The notes under the pieces are model-generated. The model did not search any database, was not told where the DNA came from, and saw nothing but the letters and a program-made list of their open reading frames with translations. 64,000 bases of DNA from Gammaproteobacteria bacterium (GTDB taxonomy: Bacteria; Pseudomonadota; Gammaproteobacteria; Steroidobacterales; Steroidobacteraceae), in the NCBI GenBank assembly GCA_013289615.1, contig JABCZO010000004.1:95274-159273 (forward strand), given 5' to 3'. Shown piece by piece: positions 43,697 to 51,996 of the stretch (position 1 is its first letter; each line of letters begins with the position of its first letter). A program made the position numbers and the translations under genes.

Positions 43697-44757
43697 GAGA
43701 ACATCTCCCGCTGCAGCTTCAGTACCAGCCGCACATTGTCTTCGGGCGTGTGCTGCAGCACGCCATGCCCCAACCCGCAGACCCAGGAGCCGCGACTGGC
43801 CTGCGGCAGCGCCAGCACGCGCGTGAATACCCCACGCACCAGTGCCTCCAGTTCATCCGCCGGCAGCAGCAGCCATTGCGGATCGATGTTGCCCTGCACG
43901 CTCCAGTGCTCTACCTGCGAGCGCAACGCCTGCTCCAGATCGTGCCGCCAGTCGATCCCCAGACACTGCAGATCGATGCCGCGCAGCGCCGCCCAGTGCG
44001 CAGGTCCGGTATCGCGCGAGTAGTAGATCAGCGGCGTGTCCGGGCAGCGGCTGCGAAACTCGCGCACCACCGCCGCCAGCGCCGGCGCCGCCAGCCGCGC
44101 AAACTCATCAGGGGACAGCGTACCGGCCGCTGTGTCAAAGATTGCCACGCAATCCGCACCGGCCTCGGCCTGCAGCGCCATGTTGGCGGCCAGCAGTTCA
44201 CATAAGCACTCGTTGAAGCCGGCGTACAACCCATTGTCGAGCCCGGTGAGCCTGTCGCGCTCAAAGCCCTCGTGCGAGCCCGCGACCGCATAGGCATAGA
44301 GCGTGAACGGGCCGCCGACGAAGCCGATCAGCGCGGTCTCAGGCGCCAGCCGTGCCCGCAGCCGGGCGAGCGCCTCGGCCTGGAACGACATGTGCGCGGC
44401 GCGCGCGGCGCCGCCCGTAAGCCTCCCCAGGTCGGCGCGGCCGCGCAGGTGCCAGTCGAGCTTCGGCCCGGGCTCATAGCGCAACCCCATGCCCATCGCT
44501 TCCAGCGGAAACAGCAGATCGGAAAACAGGATCGCCGCATCGAAGCCGAAGTCCTCGATCGGCCCGAGCGTGACCTCGACTGCCAGCTCCGGCCGCTTGC
44601 ACAGATCGATGAAATCATGCCTGGCGCGCAGCCGCTGGTAATGGCGGTGATAGCGTCCGGCCTGGCGCATGAACCAGACCGGCGGACGGCCGCGATTGCG
44701 GCGCGCGAGCGCCTGCTGCAGCAATGAGCCGGGTTCAGCGTGTTTCGGAATCGACAC
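43693..44757 (-). CDS. hemE: Uroporphyrinogen decarboxylase
   Basis: Converts uroporphyrinogen III to coproporphyrinogen III. A 354-residue protein with PVWFMRQAGRYHRHY (signature 1, residues 26-40), FSDLLFPLEAMG and IGFVGGPFTLYAY. Its start lies inside the 3' end of the response-regulator gene (23-bp overlap), so it is co-transcribed with the two-component pair. Confidence 0.95.
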   Translation of the reverse strand: MSIPKHAEPGSLLQQALARRNRGRPPVWFMRQAGRYHRHYQRLRARHDFIDLCKRPELAVEVTLGPIEDFGFDAAILFSDLLFPLEAMGMGLRYEPGPKLDWHLRGRADLGRLTGGAARAAHMSFQAEALARLRARLAPETALIGFVGGPFTLYAYAVAGSHEGFERDRLTGLDNGLYAGFNECLCELLAANMALQAEAGADCVAIFDTAAGTLSPDEFARLAAPALAAVVREFRSRCPDTPLIYYSRDTGPAHWAALRGIDLQCLGIDWRHDLEQALRSQVEHWSVQGNIDPQWLLLPADELEALVRGVFTRVLALPQASRGSWVCGLGHGVLQHTPEDNVRLVLKLQREMFS

Positions 44758-45463
44758 GATTGATCTCGGTCAGCAGGTAGCCCACCCCGCGGATGCTGCG
44801 GATCACGCGCGGATCGGCCGCGTCGATCTCGATCAGCTTGCGCAGCCGCACGATGAAGTTGTCCACGGTGCGCGAGGTCGGGAACTCGTCGGTCGACCAG
44901 GCCCGATCGAGGATCTCGTCGCGGCTCACGGCCTTGCCGACCCGTTCGGCGAGCAGCCGCAGCACCGCGCACTCCTTATGAGTGAGTGCCACATTGTCGT
45001 CCGCCACGGTGGCCGAGAAGCGCTCGAAATCCACCAGCGCACGACCGATGCGCACCTGGCCGCGCATCTCGCCCGGTACGCGCGCCAGGTCCTGAGCGCG
45101 CTTCAGGCAGTTCTGGATGCGCAGCAACAGCTCGCGGAAATGAAACGGCTTGCCGACGTAGTCGTCGGCTCCCAGCTCCAGCCCGCGGATACGGTCTTCG
45201 GCGGCGGCATGCGCGGTGAGGAAGATGATCGCGGTGGCCGGGGAGCGGGTGCGCACCACGCGCGCCAGCTCGAAACCATTGCCGTCGGGTAAGCCCACGT
45301 CGAGCAGCGCCAGATCGAAGGTCGCCTCACCGATCGCGCGGCGCGCGGCGGCGACCGAGTCGGCGCGCGTGACCAGGAAACCGGAGCTGCGCAGCCGCTC
45401 GCCGAGCGTTTCGGCGACGTTGCGTTCATCCTCCACCAGCAGCAGGCGGGCGTCCAAACTCAT
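44735..45463 (-). CDS. OmpR-family response regulator in the haem operon
   Basis: A 242-residue regulator with a receiver domain (LLLVEDERN, phospho-acceptor Asp in DLALLDVGLPDG, Lys in KPFHFREL) and a winged-helix DNA-binding domain (FPTSRTVDNFIVRLRKLIE). ATG at 45463 overlaps the kinase stop. The gene lies between the kinase and hemE, so the pair likely controls tetrapyrrole or redox genes. It may regulate its own operon. Confidence 0.9.
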   Translation of the reverse strand: MSLDARLLLVEDERNVAETLGERLRSSGFLVTRADSVAAARRAIGEATFDLALLDVGLPDGNGFELARVVRTRSPATAIIFLTAHAAAEDRIRGLELGADDYVGKPFHFRELLLRIQNCLKRAQDLARVPGEMRGQVRIGRALVDFERFSATVADDNVALTHKECAVLRLLAERVGKAVSRDEILDRAWSTDEFPTSRTVDNFIVRLRKLIEIDAADPRVIRSIRGVGYLLTEINRVDSETR

Positions 45464-46377
45464 GCGTCCATCCGAAACCACAGCTCGCAGCGAAAGCCGT
45501 CGCCCGGGGCGGTATTGAAGTGCGCCCGGCCGTGCATGCGCTGCATCAGGCGGCGCACCAGGTACAGTCCGACGCCGGCGCCCGGGGAAGCCGCGCCGCG
45601 GCCGAACAGGCGCCCCAGGCGGCCGGTGCCGGGGGCAACACCCTGGCCGTTATCCTGGTACTCGAGCACCACGAAGCCTGCGTGCCTTGAGGCGGTGAGC
45701 CGCACGCTGACCGGGCTGACCCGGGAATGGCGCACGGAGTTCTCCACCAGGTTGCGCACGATCAACTGCAGCGCCGCGGCATCGGCCCGCACCGGCGGCA
45801 GCGAAGGATCAAGGTGCGCCCGCAAATCCAGCCGCTCGCCGTGCGCACCGGCAATGTCCCGGATCGAATGCGACAGCCAGGGGTGCAGCGGGATGCCCTG
45901 TTCGGACAGCGAGCCGCCGCCCTCGATGCGCGCCAGCTCGAGCGTCTTCTCGATCTGCGATTCCAGGCGGTGCGAATCCTCCAGCAGCCGCCGCGCCAGT
46001 TCCACCCGCTGGTCGCCCTCGGCGATCGCTTCCGCCTGCAGGCGAATGCTGGTCAGCGGGGTACGCAGCTCGTGCGTCACCGAGGCGAAGAACGCCTGCA
46101 TGCTGCGAGCGCGCAGCTGCTCGCGCCAGTACAGCCATGCCAGCAGCAGCGTCACCACCAGCAGCAGCGCCAGGAAAGTGCTCGACTCGCCGATCAGCAT
46201 CAGCCGCGTGCGTGTCCACTGCGCAGTGGTCAGATCCTGTGCCGCGCCGCCGAAGGATTCGAGCGTGGCAAGGCGACGCGCCTGGCGCTCGATCACTGTG
46301 GCCCACCACACCACCAGCACCAGCTGCAGCAGCAGCCACAGCGCGGCCGCGCCCGCGACCAGCGCCGTTCGACGCAT
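45460..46377 (-). CDS. Sensor histidine kinase in the haem operon
   Basis: About 305 residues from the chosen start. Two membrane segments (about 5-25 and 63-85) flank a short 35-residue periplasmic loop. The H-box is SVTHELRTPLTSIRLQ, followed by N-box NLVENSVRHSR and G-boxes QDNGQGVAPG and GAGVGLYLVRRLM. The small loop suggests sensing in or near the membrane. In-frame starts at 46431 (overlapping hemCD) are alternatives. Confidence 0.87.
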   Translation of the reverse strand: MRRTALVAGAAALWLLLQLVLVVWWATVIERQARRLATLESFGGAAQDLTTAQWTRTRLMLIGESSTFLALLLVVTLLLAWLYWREQLRARSMQAFFASVTHELRTPLTSIRLQAEAIAEGDQRVELARRLLEDSHRLESQIEKTLELARIEGGGSLSEQGIPLHPWLSHSIRDIAGAHGERLDLRAHLDPSLPPVRADAAALQLIVRNLVENSVRHSRVSPVSVRLTASRHAGFVVLEYQDNGQGVAPGTGRLGRLFGRGAASPGAGVGLYLVRRLMQRMHGRAHFNTAPGDGFRCELWFRMDA

Positions 46378-46415
46378 CGGTGCGACGCTTAAGGTCCCCT
46401 GCCCGGGGCTGCGAT

Positions 46416-47996
46416 TCACACGCCCAGCCATTGGCGCCAGTGCGCCGGTTGCGGAAATGCCCGCAGATTCTGCACCCCGGCGCGTCGCAAGTGTTCGTAG
46501 GTCTTGCCCGCGCCGCAGGCGTGTTGCGCGCCGGGCGCCACCAGCGCGCACCAGCGATCAAACTGCGCGCTGCTCGACCAGTACAGGTGCGTCGCATTGG
46601 CCGGCGGCGCCTGGTCGGCCTCCCCCGCCGTGTCCGCGTCGCAATAGCGGTAGGTGGCGATCACCTCGCAGGCCGGCCAACCGCCGACCGCGTCCAGGCG
46701 TGTCAGCACGGTCCAGTGATCACGCGCGGGCAACTGCAGCAGCGGCTCGGCCAGCATCGGTTCGAGCGCCGCAAAGCCTAAGCCTTCCGCGCACCCCTCG
46801 ACCCACACGCCGCGTGCGGCCAGCGCCTGCCAGGTGTCGATGCCGGGGACCCAGATATGTGCGGCGGAGTTGATCTGCAGGGAGTCGCCCCCGGGCAGCG
46901 CGCGCCGATGGGCGACGAACAAGGCCGCGGCGCTCTTCAGCCGCTGGGCGCTTCGGGCGATGCCGGCCTCGATCGGCTCGACGCTGCTTTTCGCGGCCTG
47001 GCTGCCGTCCCAGGGGACGACGTTGCCTTTAGGGGCATCGAGCGGCTGCTCGGGCGTCCACTGCAGCTGTGCCGAGTCGGACTCGAGCGGCGCGCCGGTG
47101 TCGCTCGCGGCGCGCTGATACAGCAGTGTGCCGACGCCCGGCAATTCGATCTGCGTGGCGCCGAAGCGCTGGTGACAGCCGCCGCCGCGCAGCGCCAGCA
47201 GCGAGCGCTCGACCTCCACTGCGCGCCGCGTCGGCGCATCATCGATGCTGCGCAGCAGCGCCGCGGTCTGCTCGTCCTCCCGCCGGCACTCGATCGCCAG
47301 CGCGCCCTGTGCGGGGGCTGCCGGGCACTGCGACAGCGGCAGCAGCATGCGCGGCAATGCCGGCAGCAATTCGTGCAGCAGTACCTGTCCGGCGCCATCG
47401 GCCCACAACCGCGCCAAGCCTGCGAACGCGAGCACAATGCCGTCCAGATGGCGCGTCGAGCCGCGCGGCTCGCGCAGCCGCCGCAGCCGCGAATCCACGT
47501 TGCCGCGCAGGTCCACCAGCCGCACACGGGCCAGCTCGCGCCGGTCGGCGGCGCGCCGCGGCAGCACGCGCTGCAGGAAATCGGGCACGAAGGCGGCGCG
47601 GCGCGGGGAGGAACTGCCGATGATCAGCTCATGGCCCGCAGCCAGACGCTCGGACACATCGGCGCTGAACAGCGCGATGTCGTGCGGCTGCTGGCGGCGC
47701 GGCACCGCGGCCAGCAGCAGGCGCGCCGAGCGCTCGAGGCTCAGGTCCTTGTAGGAATGGACGGTGAAATCGACCGCGCCACCGAGCAGTGCGGCATCGA
47801 GCTCATCGGTGAAGAATTCCTTGCCCTCGACCGAGGACAGCGGGGTATCGAGGATGCGATCGCCACGGGTCTCGATGCCAACCAGTTCTACGTTAAGACC
47901 GGGGTGCAGTTGTTCCAGTTGGCGCGCGACCGCTGCGCTTTGCGCACGTGCGAGAGCGGAGCGGCGCGTGCCGAGCTTCAGTGCTCGCGGCGCCAT
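46416..47996 (-). CDS. hemC: Hydroxymethylbilane synthase fused to a uroporphyrinogen-III synthase-like domain
   Basis: A 526-residue protein. Residues 1 to about 310 are HemC: KLGTRRSALARAQS, GKEFFTDELDAALL, VDFTVHSYKDL (catalytic Asp), IGSSSPRRAA, and the dipyrromethane-cofactor cysteine in ALRGGGCHQRFGA. The C-terminal 200 residues carry a weaker HemD-like pattern (THLYWSSSAQFDRWCALV, GKTYEHLRRAGVQNLR). No separate hemD is seen here, so a bifunctional HemCD is likely. Confidence 0.85.
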   Translation of the reverse strand: MAPRALKLGTRRSALARAQSAAVARQLEQLHPGLNVELVGIETRGDRILDTPLSSVEGKEFFTDELDAALLGGAVDFTVHSYKDLSLERSARLLLAAVPRRQQPHDIALFSADVSERLAAGHELIIGSSSPRRAAFVPDFLQRVLPRRAADRRELARVRLVDLRGNVDSRLRRLREPRGSTRHLDGIVLAFAGLARLWADGAGQVLLHELLPALPRMLLPLSQCPAAPAQGALAIECRREDEQTAALLRSIDDAPTRRAVEVERSLLALRGGGCHQRFGATQIELPGVGTLLYQRAASDTGAPLESDSAQLQWTPEQPLDAPKGNVVPWDGSQAAKSSVEPIEAGIARSAQRLKSAAALFVAHRRALPGGDSLQINSAAHIWVPGIDTWQALAARGVWVEGCAEGLGFAALEPMLAEPLLQLPARDHWTVLTRLDAVGGWPACEVIATYRYCDADTAGEADQAPPANATHLYWSSSAQFDRWCALVAPGAQHACGAGKTYEHLRRAGVQNLRAFPQPAHWRQWLGV

Positions 47997-47999
47997 GAC

Positions 48000-48983
48000 T
48001 CACAGACTATCGAATGCGGCGAGATCTTCCCAGCTGTGTGGGTGCGAGGAGGTCGCCCCGAGCGAGCGCAACAGCGCTTTTTCCTGGCAGGCGCGCCGGG
48101 CGCGCTCGAACTGACGCCGCCGCTGCTCCGACTGCAGCTGCAGCATCTCGAACAGCGCACCGAGGCTGACCAGCCCCGGCAGCCCCTTCCACGGCGCGGC
48201 ACCATCGGCGGGAAGCCCCAGATGAATCACGCGGCCGGCGCGCTCGGCGCGCTGCTGCCATGCGGCGACGCGCGCCGCGTCCTGCACCGCATCACCCGGT
48301 ACACAGACGATCACATTGCGTGCGCCGCGCCAGGCGGCAAGCTCCGCATCCGCGCTGGCCTCGATGACGCGCAGCGGACGGGCCGGCTCGCGCTTGGCCA
48401 GTTCGCGCGCCAGCTCGAGCGCACGCTCGCGGGTGCGATTCCAGAGCCACAGTTCCGAGCCCGGCAACCACGGGGCGACCGATTGGGCCAGCTGGCCGGC
48501 ACCGATGAGCAGCGTCGGCCCCGCGCCGGCCTCGTCCCCCAGCAGGCGCCGCGTCTGCGAACCGTAGGAGGCGCTGCCGAGCCGTGACAGGTGCTGCGAG
48601 CGGATTTCCTTCGCGTCCTGGAACAGCAGCTGTATCCACGGCGACAGCTGGCAGGCCAGCGCCGAGCCGCGATCGCAGAATTCTCGCCAGGCGGTCTTGA
48701 TCTGGCCGAAGATTTCCGTCTCGGCGACCAGCTTGCTTTCAAGACCGGCAGCAAAGCGCAGCAGGAAGGCATAGGCGTCGGCGCCCTCGAAGCTCTCGAG
48801 CGCACCGTCGTCGGGGAATTGGCGGCGCACCAGCGAGAGCATGTCAGCGCCGTTGCAGATCGCGACACGGCGCTGGCAGGTATCAATCGGCAAATAATCC
48901 AGGCCCAGGGCAGCCTCGGCCGCAGCCGCGCCCGCGCGCCGCGCGCCGCGCCAGTTTAGGGCCTTGAGATCGCATAGCTCCAC
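48000..48983 (-). CDS. hemA: Glutamyl-tRNA reductase, short divergent form
   Basis: First enzyme of the C5 tetrapyrrole pathway. The nucleophile cysteine is in PIDTCQRRVAI, and ESKLVAETEIFGQIKTAW matches the GluTR catalytic domain. A nucleotide-binding region follows (TLLIGAGQLAQSVAPWL). At 327 residues it lacks most of the C-terminal dimerisation domain of standard GluTR (about 420 residues). Starts at GTG. First gene of the hem operon, 3 bp from hemCD. Confidence 0.83.
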   Translation of the reverse strand: MELCDLKALNWRGARRAGAAAAEAALGLDYLPIDTCQRRVAICNGADMLSLVRRQFPDDGALESFEGADAYAFLLRFAAGLESKLVAETEIFGQIKTAWREFCDRGSALACQLSPWIQLLFQDAKEIRSQHLSRLGSASYGSQTRRLLGDEAGAGPTLLIGAGQLAQSVAPWLPGSELWLWNRTRERALELARELAKREPARPLRVIEASADAELAAWRGARNVIVCVPGDAVQDAARVAAWQQRAERAGRVIHLGLPADGAAPWKGLPGLVSLGALFEMLQLQSEQRRRQFERARRACQEKALLRSLGATSSHPHSWEDLAAFDSL

Positions 48984-49121
48984 GATGGAAAGGCTAGCGT
49001 GGGCCGGGATGAATTTGTCATGGCCGTGTCATTGCGAGCGGCCAAAACGCGCCGGAATGCGGGACGCTTTTCAGAGCGTGAAGTCACCCCGCAAGGAGCT
49101 GCTGCCATTTGGCGACAAGTA

Positions 49122-49140
49122 AATGAGAATGACTTTCAAT
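49122..49140. promoter_or_regulatory. Fur-box-like palindrome upstream of the haem operon
   Basis: AATGAGAATGACTTTCAAT resembles the Fur consensus; 11 of 14 arms of TGATAAT-n-ATTATCA match. It lies about 140 bases upstream of the hemA start, between hemA and the 3' end of the lactonase gene, so iron control of the haem operon is possible. Confidence 0.5.
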
Positions 49141-49151
49141 ACGCGAGCTTT

Positions 49152-50057
49152 TCAGGCCGCGGTCGTCCCGCCGTTGGCGCCGAAGCGCGCATCCGCAAGG
49201 CCCCTGACGTTGAGCTGGTAGACGAACAGATCCCCGGCATACGGTTCGCGCGCCAGTTGCGCGGACGTCAGGTCCACGCGTGCCGAGGTCACAAACAACT
49301 GATCGAGTTCCCTGCCCCCGAACGCAACGCAGCTCACCTGCGACGCCGGCACCTCGATCGCGCCGCTGATCGACCCGTCCGGCGCGTAGCGCACGATGCG
49401 CCCCGCGCCCCAATGCGCATTCCACAGGTAGCCCTGGGCGTCGACGTGCGAGCCGTCCGGGTACGCGCCGGGCGGCGTGCGCGCAAAGACCTGCCGATTG
49501 GAGATCGCGCCGCTCGCCGGGTCCAGGTCATAGCGCAGGATCAGCTGGTGCGGCGTGTCGGCGAAATACAGCTGCCGGCCGTCCGGGCTGAAGCAGATGC
49601 TGTTGGAGATCGCGATGCCGGTGAGGCGCACCTTCGAGGCGCAGCCGTCCAGGCTATAGAGCTTGCCGGTCGGCGCGCCGGCGCCTTCCACCATTGAACC
49701 GGCCCAGAAACGGCCCTGCCGGTCCACGCGGCCGTCGTTGAAACGCACGTTCGCTGCCTCGTGCCCGGGCCGCTCGATCCAGTCCAGTTGCCCGGACTCG
49801 GGGTGATAGAACGCAAATCCCGACTCGAACGCGCCGATGATCCGCTCGCTGCCCTCGACCAGCCCGAACGAGCCCAGGCGCTCCGGCAGCTCGAAGCTCT
49901 CCAGCACGCGCAGGATGGGATCGTAACGAAACAGCCGCCGCTCGTGGATGTCGGTCCACCAGGTGAGCTGACCCAGTGCATCCCACAACACGCCCTCACC
50001 CAGCGTGTTGGCAACGCGCACGACGTCCACCAGTTCGAAGGCGAAGTCTGCGCTCAT
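49152..50057 (-). CDS. SMP-30/gluconolactonase-family sugar lactonase
   Basis: A 301-residue six-bladed beta-propeller lactonase. Key metal and substrate segments: LGEGVLWDALGQLTWWTDI (N-terminal Glu), RFNDGRVDRQGRFWAGSM (Asn/Asp) and ISNSICFSPDGRQLYFADT. It would open the aldonolactone made by the dehydrogenase encoded just upstream, with which it overlaps by ATGA. Confidence 0.9.
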   Translation of the reverse strand: MSADFAFELVDVVRVANTLGEGVLWDALGQLTWWTDIHERRLFRYDPILRVLESFELPERLGSFGLVEGSERIIGAFESGFAFYHPESGQLDWIERPGHEAANVRFNDGRVDRQGRFWAGSMVEGAGAPTGKLYSLDGCASKVRLTGIAISNSICFSPDGRQLYFADTPHQLILRYDLDPASGAISNRQVFARTPPGAYPDGSHVDAQGYLWNAHWGAGRIVRYAPDGSISGAIEVPASQVSCVAFGGRELDQLFVTSARVDLTSAQLAREPYAGDLFVYQLNVRGLADARFGANGGTTAA

Positions 50058-50998
50058 GCGGCTTCCGGATCGAACGGCTCGATCGCAATGTCGCTGGCGA
50101 CCAGGAGGATATCGGCCACCAGGCGCAGCGGGCGCGCGTCGGCCTCCGTCTCACCGGTCGCGATCAGCTGCCCGAAGCGCCGGTAGATCGACTGGTATTC
50201 GCCCGCAAGGCCTGCCGGATCCGGAGCGACGCGCTCATCGCCGACCGTCAGCACCCCGCCACCGGCCGAGAGCTTCATCGGGCCGCTATCGGTGCTCAGC
50301 TCGATGTCCCAGGTCTGTGTGCCGGTGTGCCGAAAATCGAGCTCGGCGCTGATTTCAAGGCCGCTGTCGCCGATGAATTCGATCTGCGCCGCGATCGGCG
50401 TGTCGCAGTTCGACGGCACCAGCAGGCGCGCCGATCTGGCAAAGATCGGCTCGTCGATCAGCTGCGTCAGGATCGACAGCGCATTAATGCCGGGATCGAG
50501 CACACCGAATCCACCGGCCTGCCAGATCCAGGTCTGGCCCGGATGCCAGCGGCGCACATCTTCTTTCCAGGTCACGTGCACGCGACGCAGCCGCCGCTCG
50601 CGCAGCAGCCGCGCCGCCGGCGCCACCCCAGGCGCATGGCGTGAGTGCCAGGTCTGGTAGAGCGTGCGGTCGGCGAGTTTTGCGAGCATCACCATGCTGT
50701 CGAACTGCGCCAGCGTCGTACAGGGCGGCTTTTCCAGCAGCACGTGCTTGCCATGGCCCAGCGCAAGCTTCGCCGCCTGATAGTGGTGCGCAGGCGGCGT
50801 GCAGATCGCGACCGCATCGATGGCGAGCGGGGCCGCCAGCAGCGCCTCGATGCTCGGGAAATTGGACACACCGGCGACGGTCGCGTGCCGGCTCACCGCG
50901 GCGATGAGTTGGAAAGCCGGATTGGCGAGGATCGCCGGGATGTGCTGATCGCGCGCGATCTTCCCGACGCCGATGATGGCCATGCGAATCGGCTGCAC
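50054..50998 (-). CDS. Gfo/Idh/MocA family aldose 1-dehydrogenase
   Basis: A 314-residue NAD(P)-dependent oxidoreductase. GTG at 50998 is preceded by GGGGAG; the frame stays open 17 codons further. Motifs: MAIIGVGKIARDQHIPAI (dinucleotide loop), CTPPAHHYQAAKLALGHGKHVLLEKPP (EKP-like). It resembles D-galactose 1-dehydrogenases (Gal) of the De Ley-Doudoroff route, also active on L-arabinose in related bacteria. Confidence 0.85.
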   Translation of the reverse strand: MQPIRMAIIGVGKIARDQHIPAILANPAFQLIAAVSRHATVAGVSNFPSIEALLAAPLAIDAVAICTPPAHHYQAAKLALGHGKHVLLEKPPCTTLAQFDSMVMLAKLADRTLYQTWHSRHAPGVAPAARLLRERRLRRVHVTWKEDVRRWHPGQTWIWQAGGFGVLDPGINALSILTQLIDEPIFARSARLLVPSNCDTPIAAQIEFIGDSGLEISAELDFRHTGTQTWDIELSTDSGPMKLSAGGGVLTVGDERVAPDPAGLAGEYQSIYRRFGQLIATGETEADARPLRLVADILLVASDIAIEPFDPEAA

Positions 50999-51112
50999 GA
51001 ATTCTCCCCACGACCTCAGGCAGGAGACCCCTGCCTGAAGACTCTTCAAAGAATGCTAACCGCGGTCGACGCCGCTGGCACGGTCCGTAGCAGCGGCCGG
51101 CATCATAAGATA

Positions 51113-51122
51113 ACTCAGACAA
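51113..51122 (-). promoter_or_regulatory. Candidate GntR operator before the dehydrogenase-lactonase operon
   Basis: On the minus strand this reads TTGTCTGAGT, followed by TAT. The same 10 bases recur at 53074-53083. It is 115 bases upstream of the dehydrogenase start. Confidence 0.5.
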
Positions 51123-51174
51123 TCATTCAGTAGCTGCCCGGTGCGCGCCGAGCGCAGCGGGGCTGCGCGCAAGC

Positions 51175-51996
51175 CTAGCCGGCGGGGTTGCGCGCCGGGC
51201 GCTTCGAGACCGGCGTATCGAGCCGCGCCAGCTCGATCAGCTCGCTCATCGCACGCTGCGCCTTGGCCGCCTGCCGCGCGGCGATGGCGTCGAACACGCG
51301 CTCGTGGTCGGGTATCGCATCGCGGCGCAGCGGCCGCGTGCGCTGCTTGAAGATGGTCGTGGTCCTGATCGCCGCGTTCACGCCGTTGGTCAGCGAGATA
51401 AAGAATGGATTGTTAGTCGCATCGAGCAGCGCGGTGTGGAAATCCAGATCCGCCTGCTGGCCGGCCTCGGTCGAGAGCGTATGCACTGCCATGCCGTCGA
51501 GCGCGGCGCGCATCGCCTTCAGGTGCGCCGCCGAGCGCCGCTGCGCGGCCATCCCTGCCGCGGCCGATTCGACCACGTTGCGCAGCTCGAACAGGCTCGT
51601 CAGCAGTTTCAGATCGGGCTCGGATTCGAACATCCAGTCGAGCACGTCCGGATCGAGAAGATTCCATTGCGACTGCGCAGTGATGCGGGTGCCGACCTTG
51701 GGCCGCGCGTCCACCAGGCCCTTGGCCGCAAGGATGCGCACTGCCTCGCGGTACGGTGTGCGCGAGACCGCCAACTGTTCGCTGGCGGCGATCTCGTTAT
51801 TGAGCAGGGCGCCTGGCTTGAGGCGCCCGGACACGATCGAAATCCCGAGCTTTCTGGCGATGGTGCCGTGCAGTCGCAGCGCCTTGTCGCGCGCCTTCAG
51901 GCCCGATACGGCACCCGAGGGTCCGCGGGCGAGCTGTGTCAGCGGTGAAGGTTTACGCGACAATTGATGTTGATCCGCTGGGGGCAGCGCTGCCAT
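51175..51996 (-). CDS. GntR/FadR-family transcriptional regulator
   Basis: A 273-residue regulator with an N-terminal winged helix (ISIVSGRLKPGALLNNEIAASEQLAVSRTPYREAVRILAAKGLV) and a C-terminal FCD effector domain (LFELRNVVESAAAGMAA, DLDFHTALLDATNNPFF). FCD regulators of this kind often bind sugar acids. It overlaps the mutarotase gene by 44 bp, so the exact start is uncertain. A likely repressor of the surrounding aldose genes. Confidence 0.88.
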   Translation of the reverse strand: MAALPPADQHQLSRKPSPLTQLARGPSGAVSGLKARDKALRLHGTIARKLGISIVSGRLKPGALLNNEIAASEQLAVSRTPYREAVRILAAKGLVDARPKVGTRITAQSQWNLLDPDVLDWMFESEPDLKLLTSLFELRNVVESAAAGMAAQRRSAAHLKAMRAALDGMAVHTLSTEAGQQADLDFHTALLDATNNPFFISLTNGVNAAIRTTTIFKQRTRPLRRDAIPDHERVFDAIAARQAAKAQRAMSELIELARLDTPVSKRPARNPAG

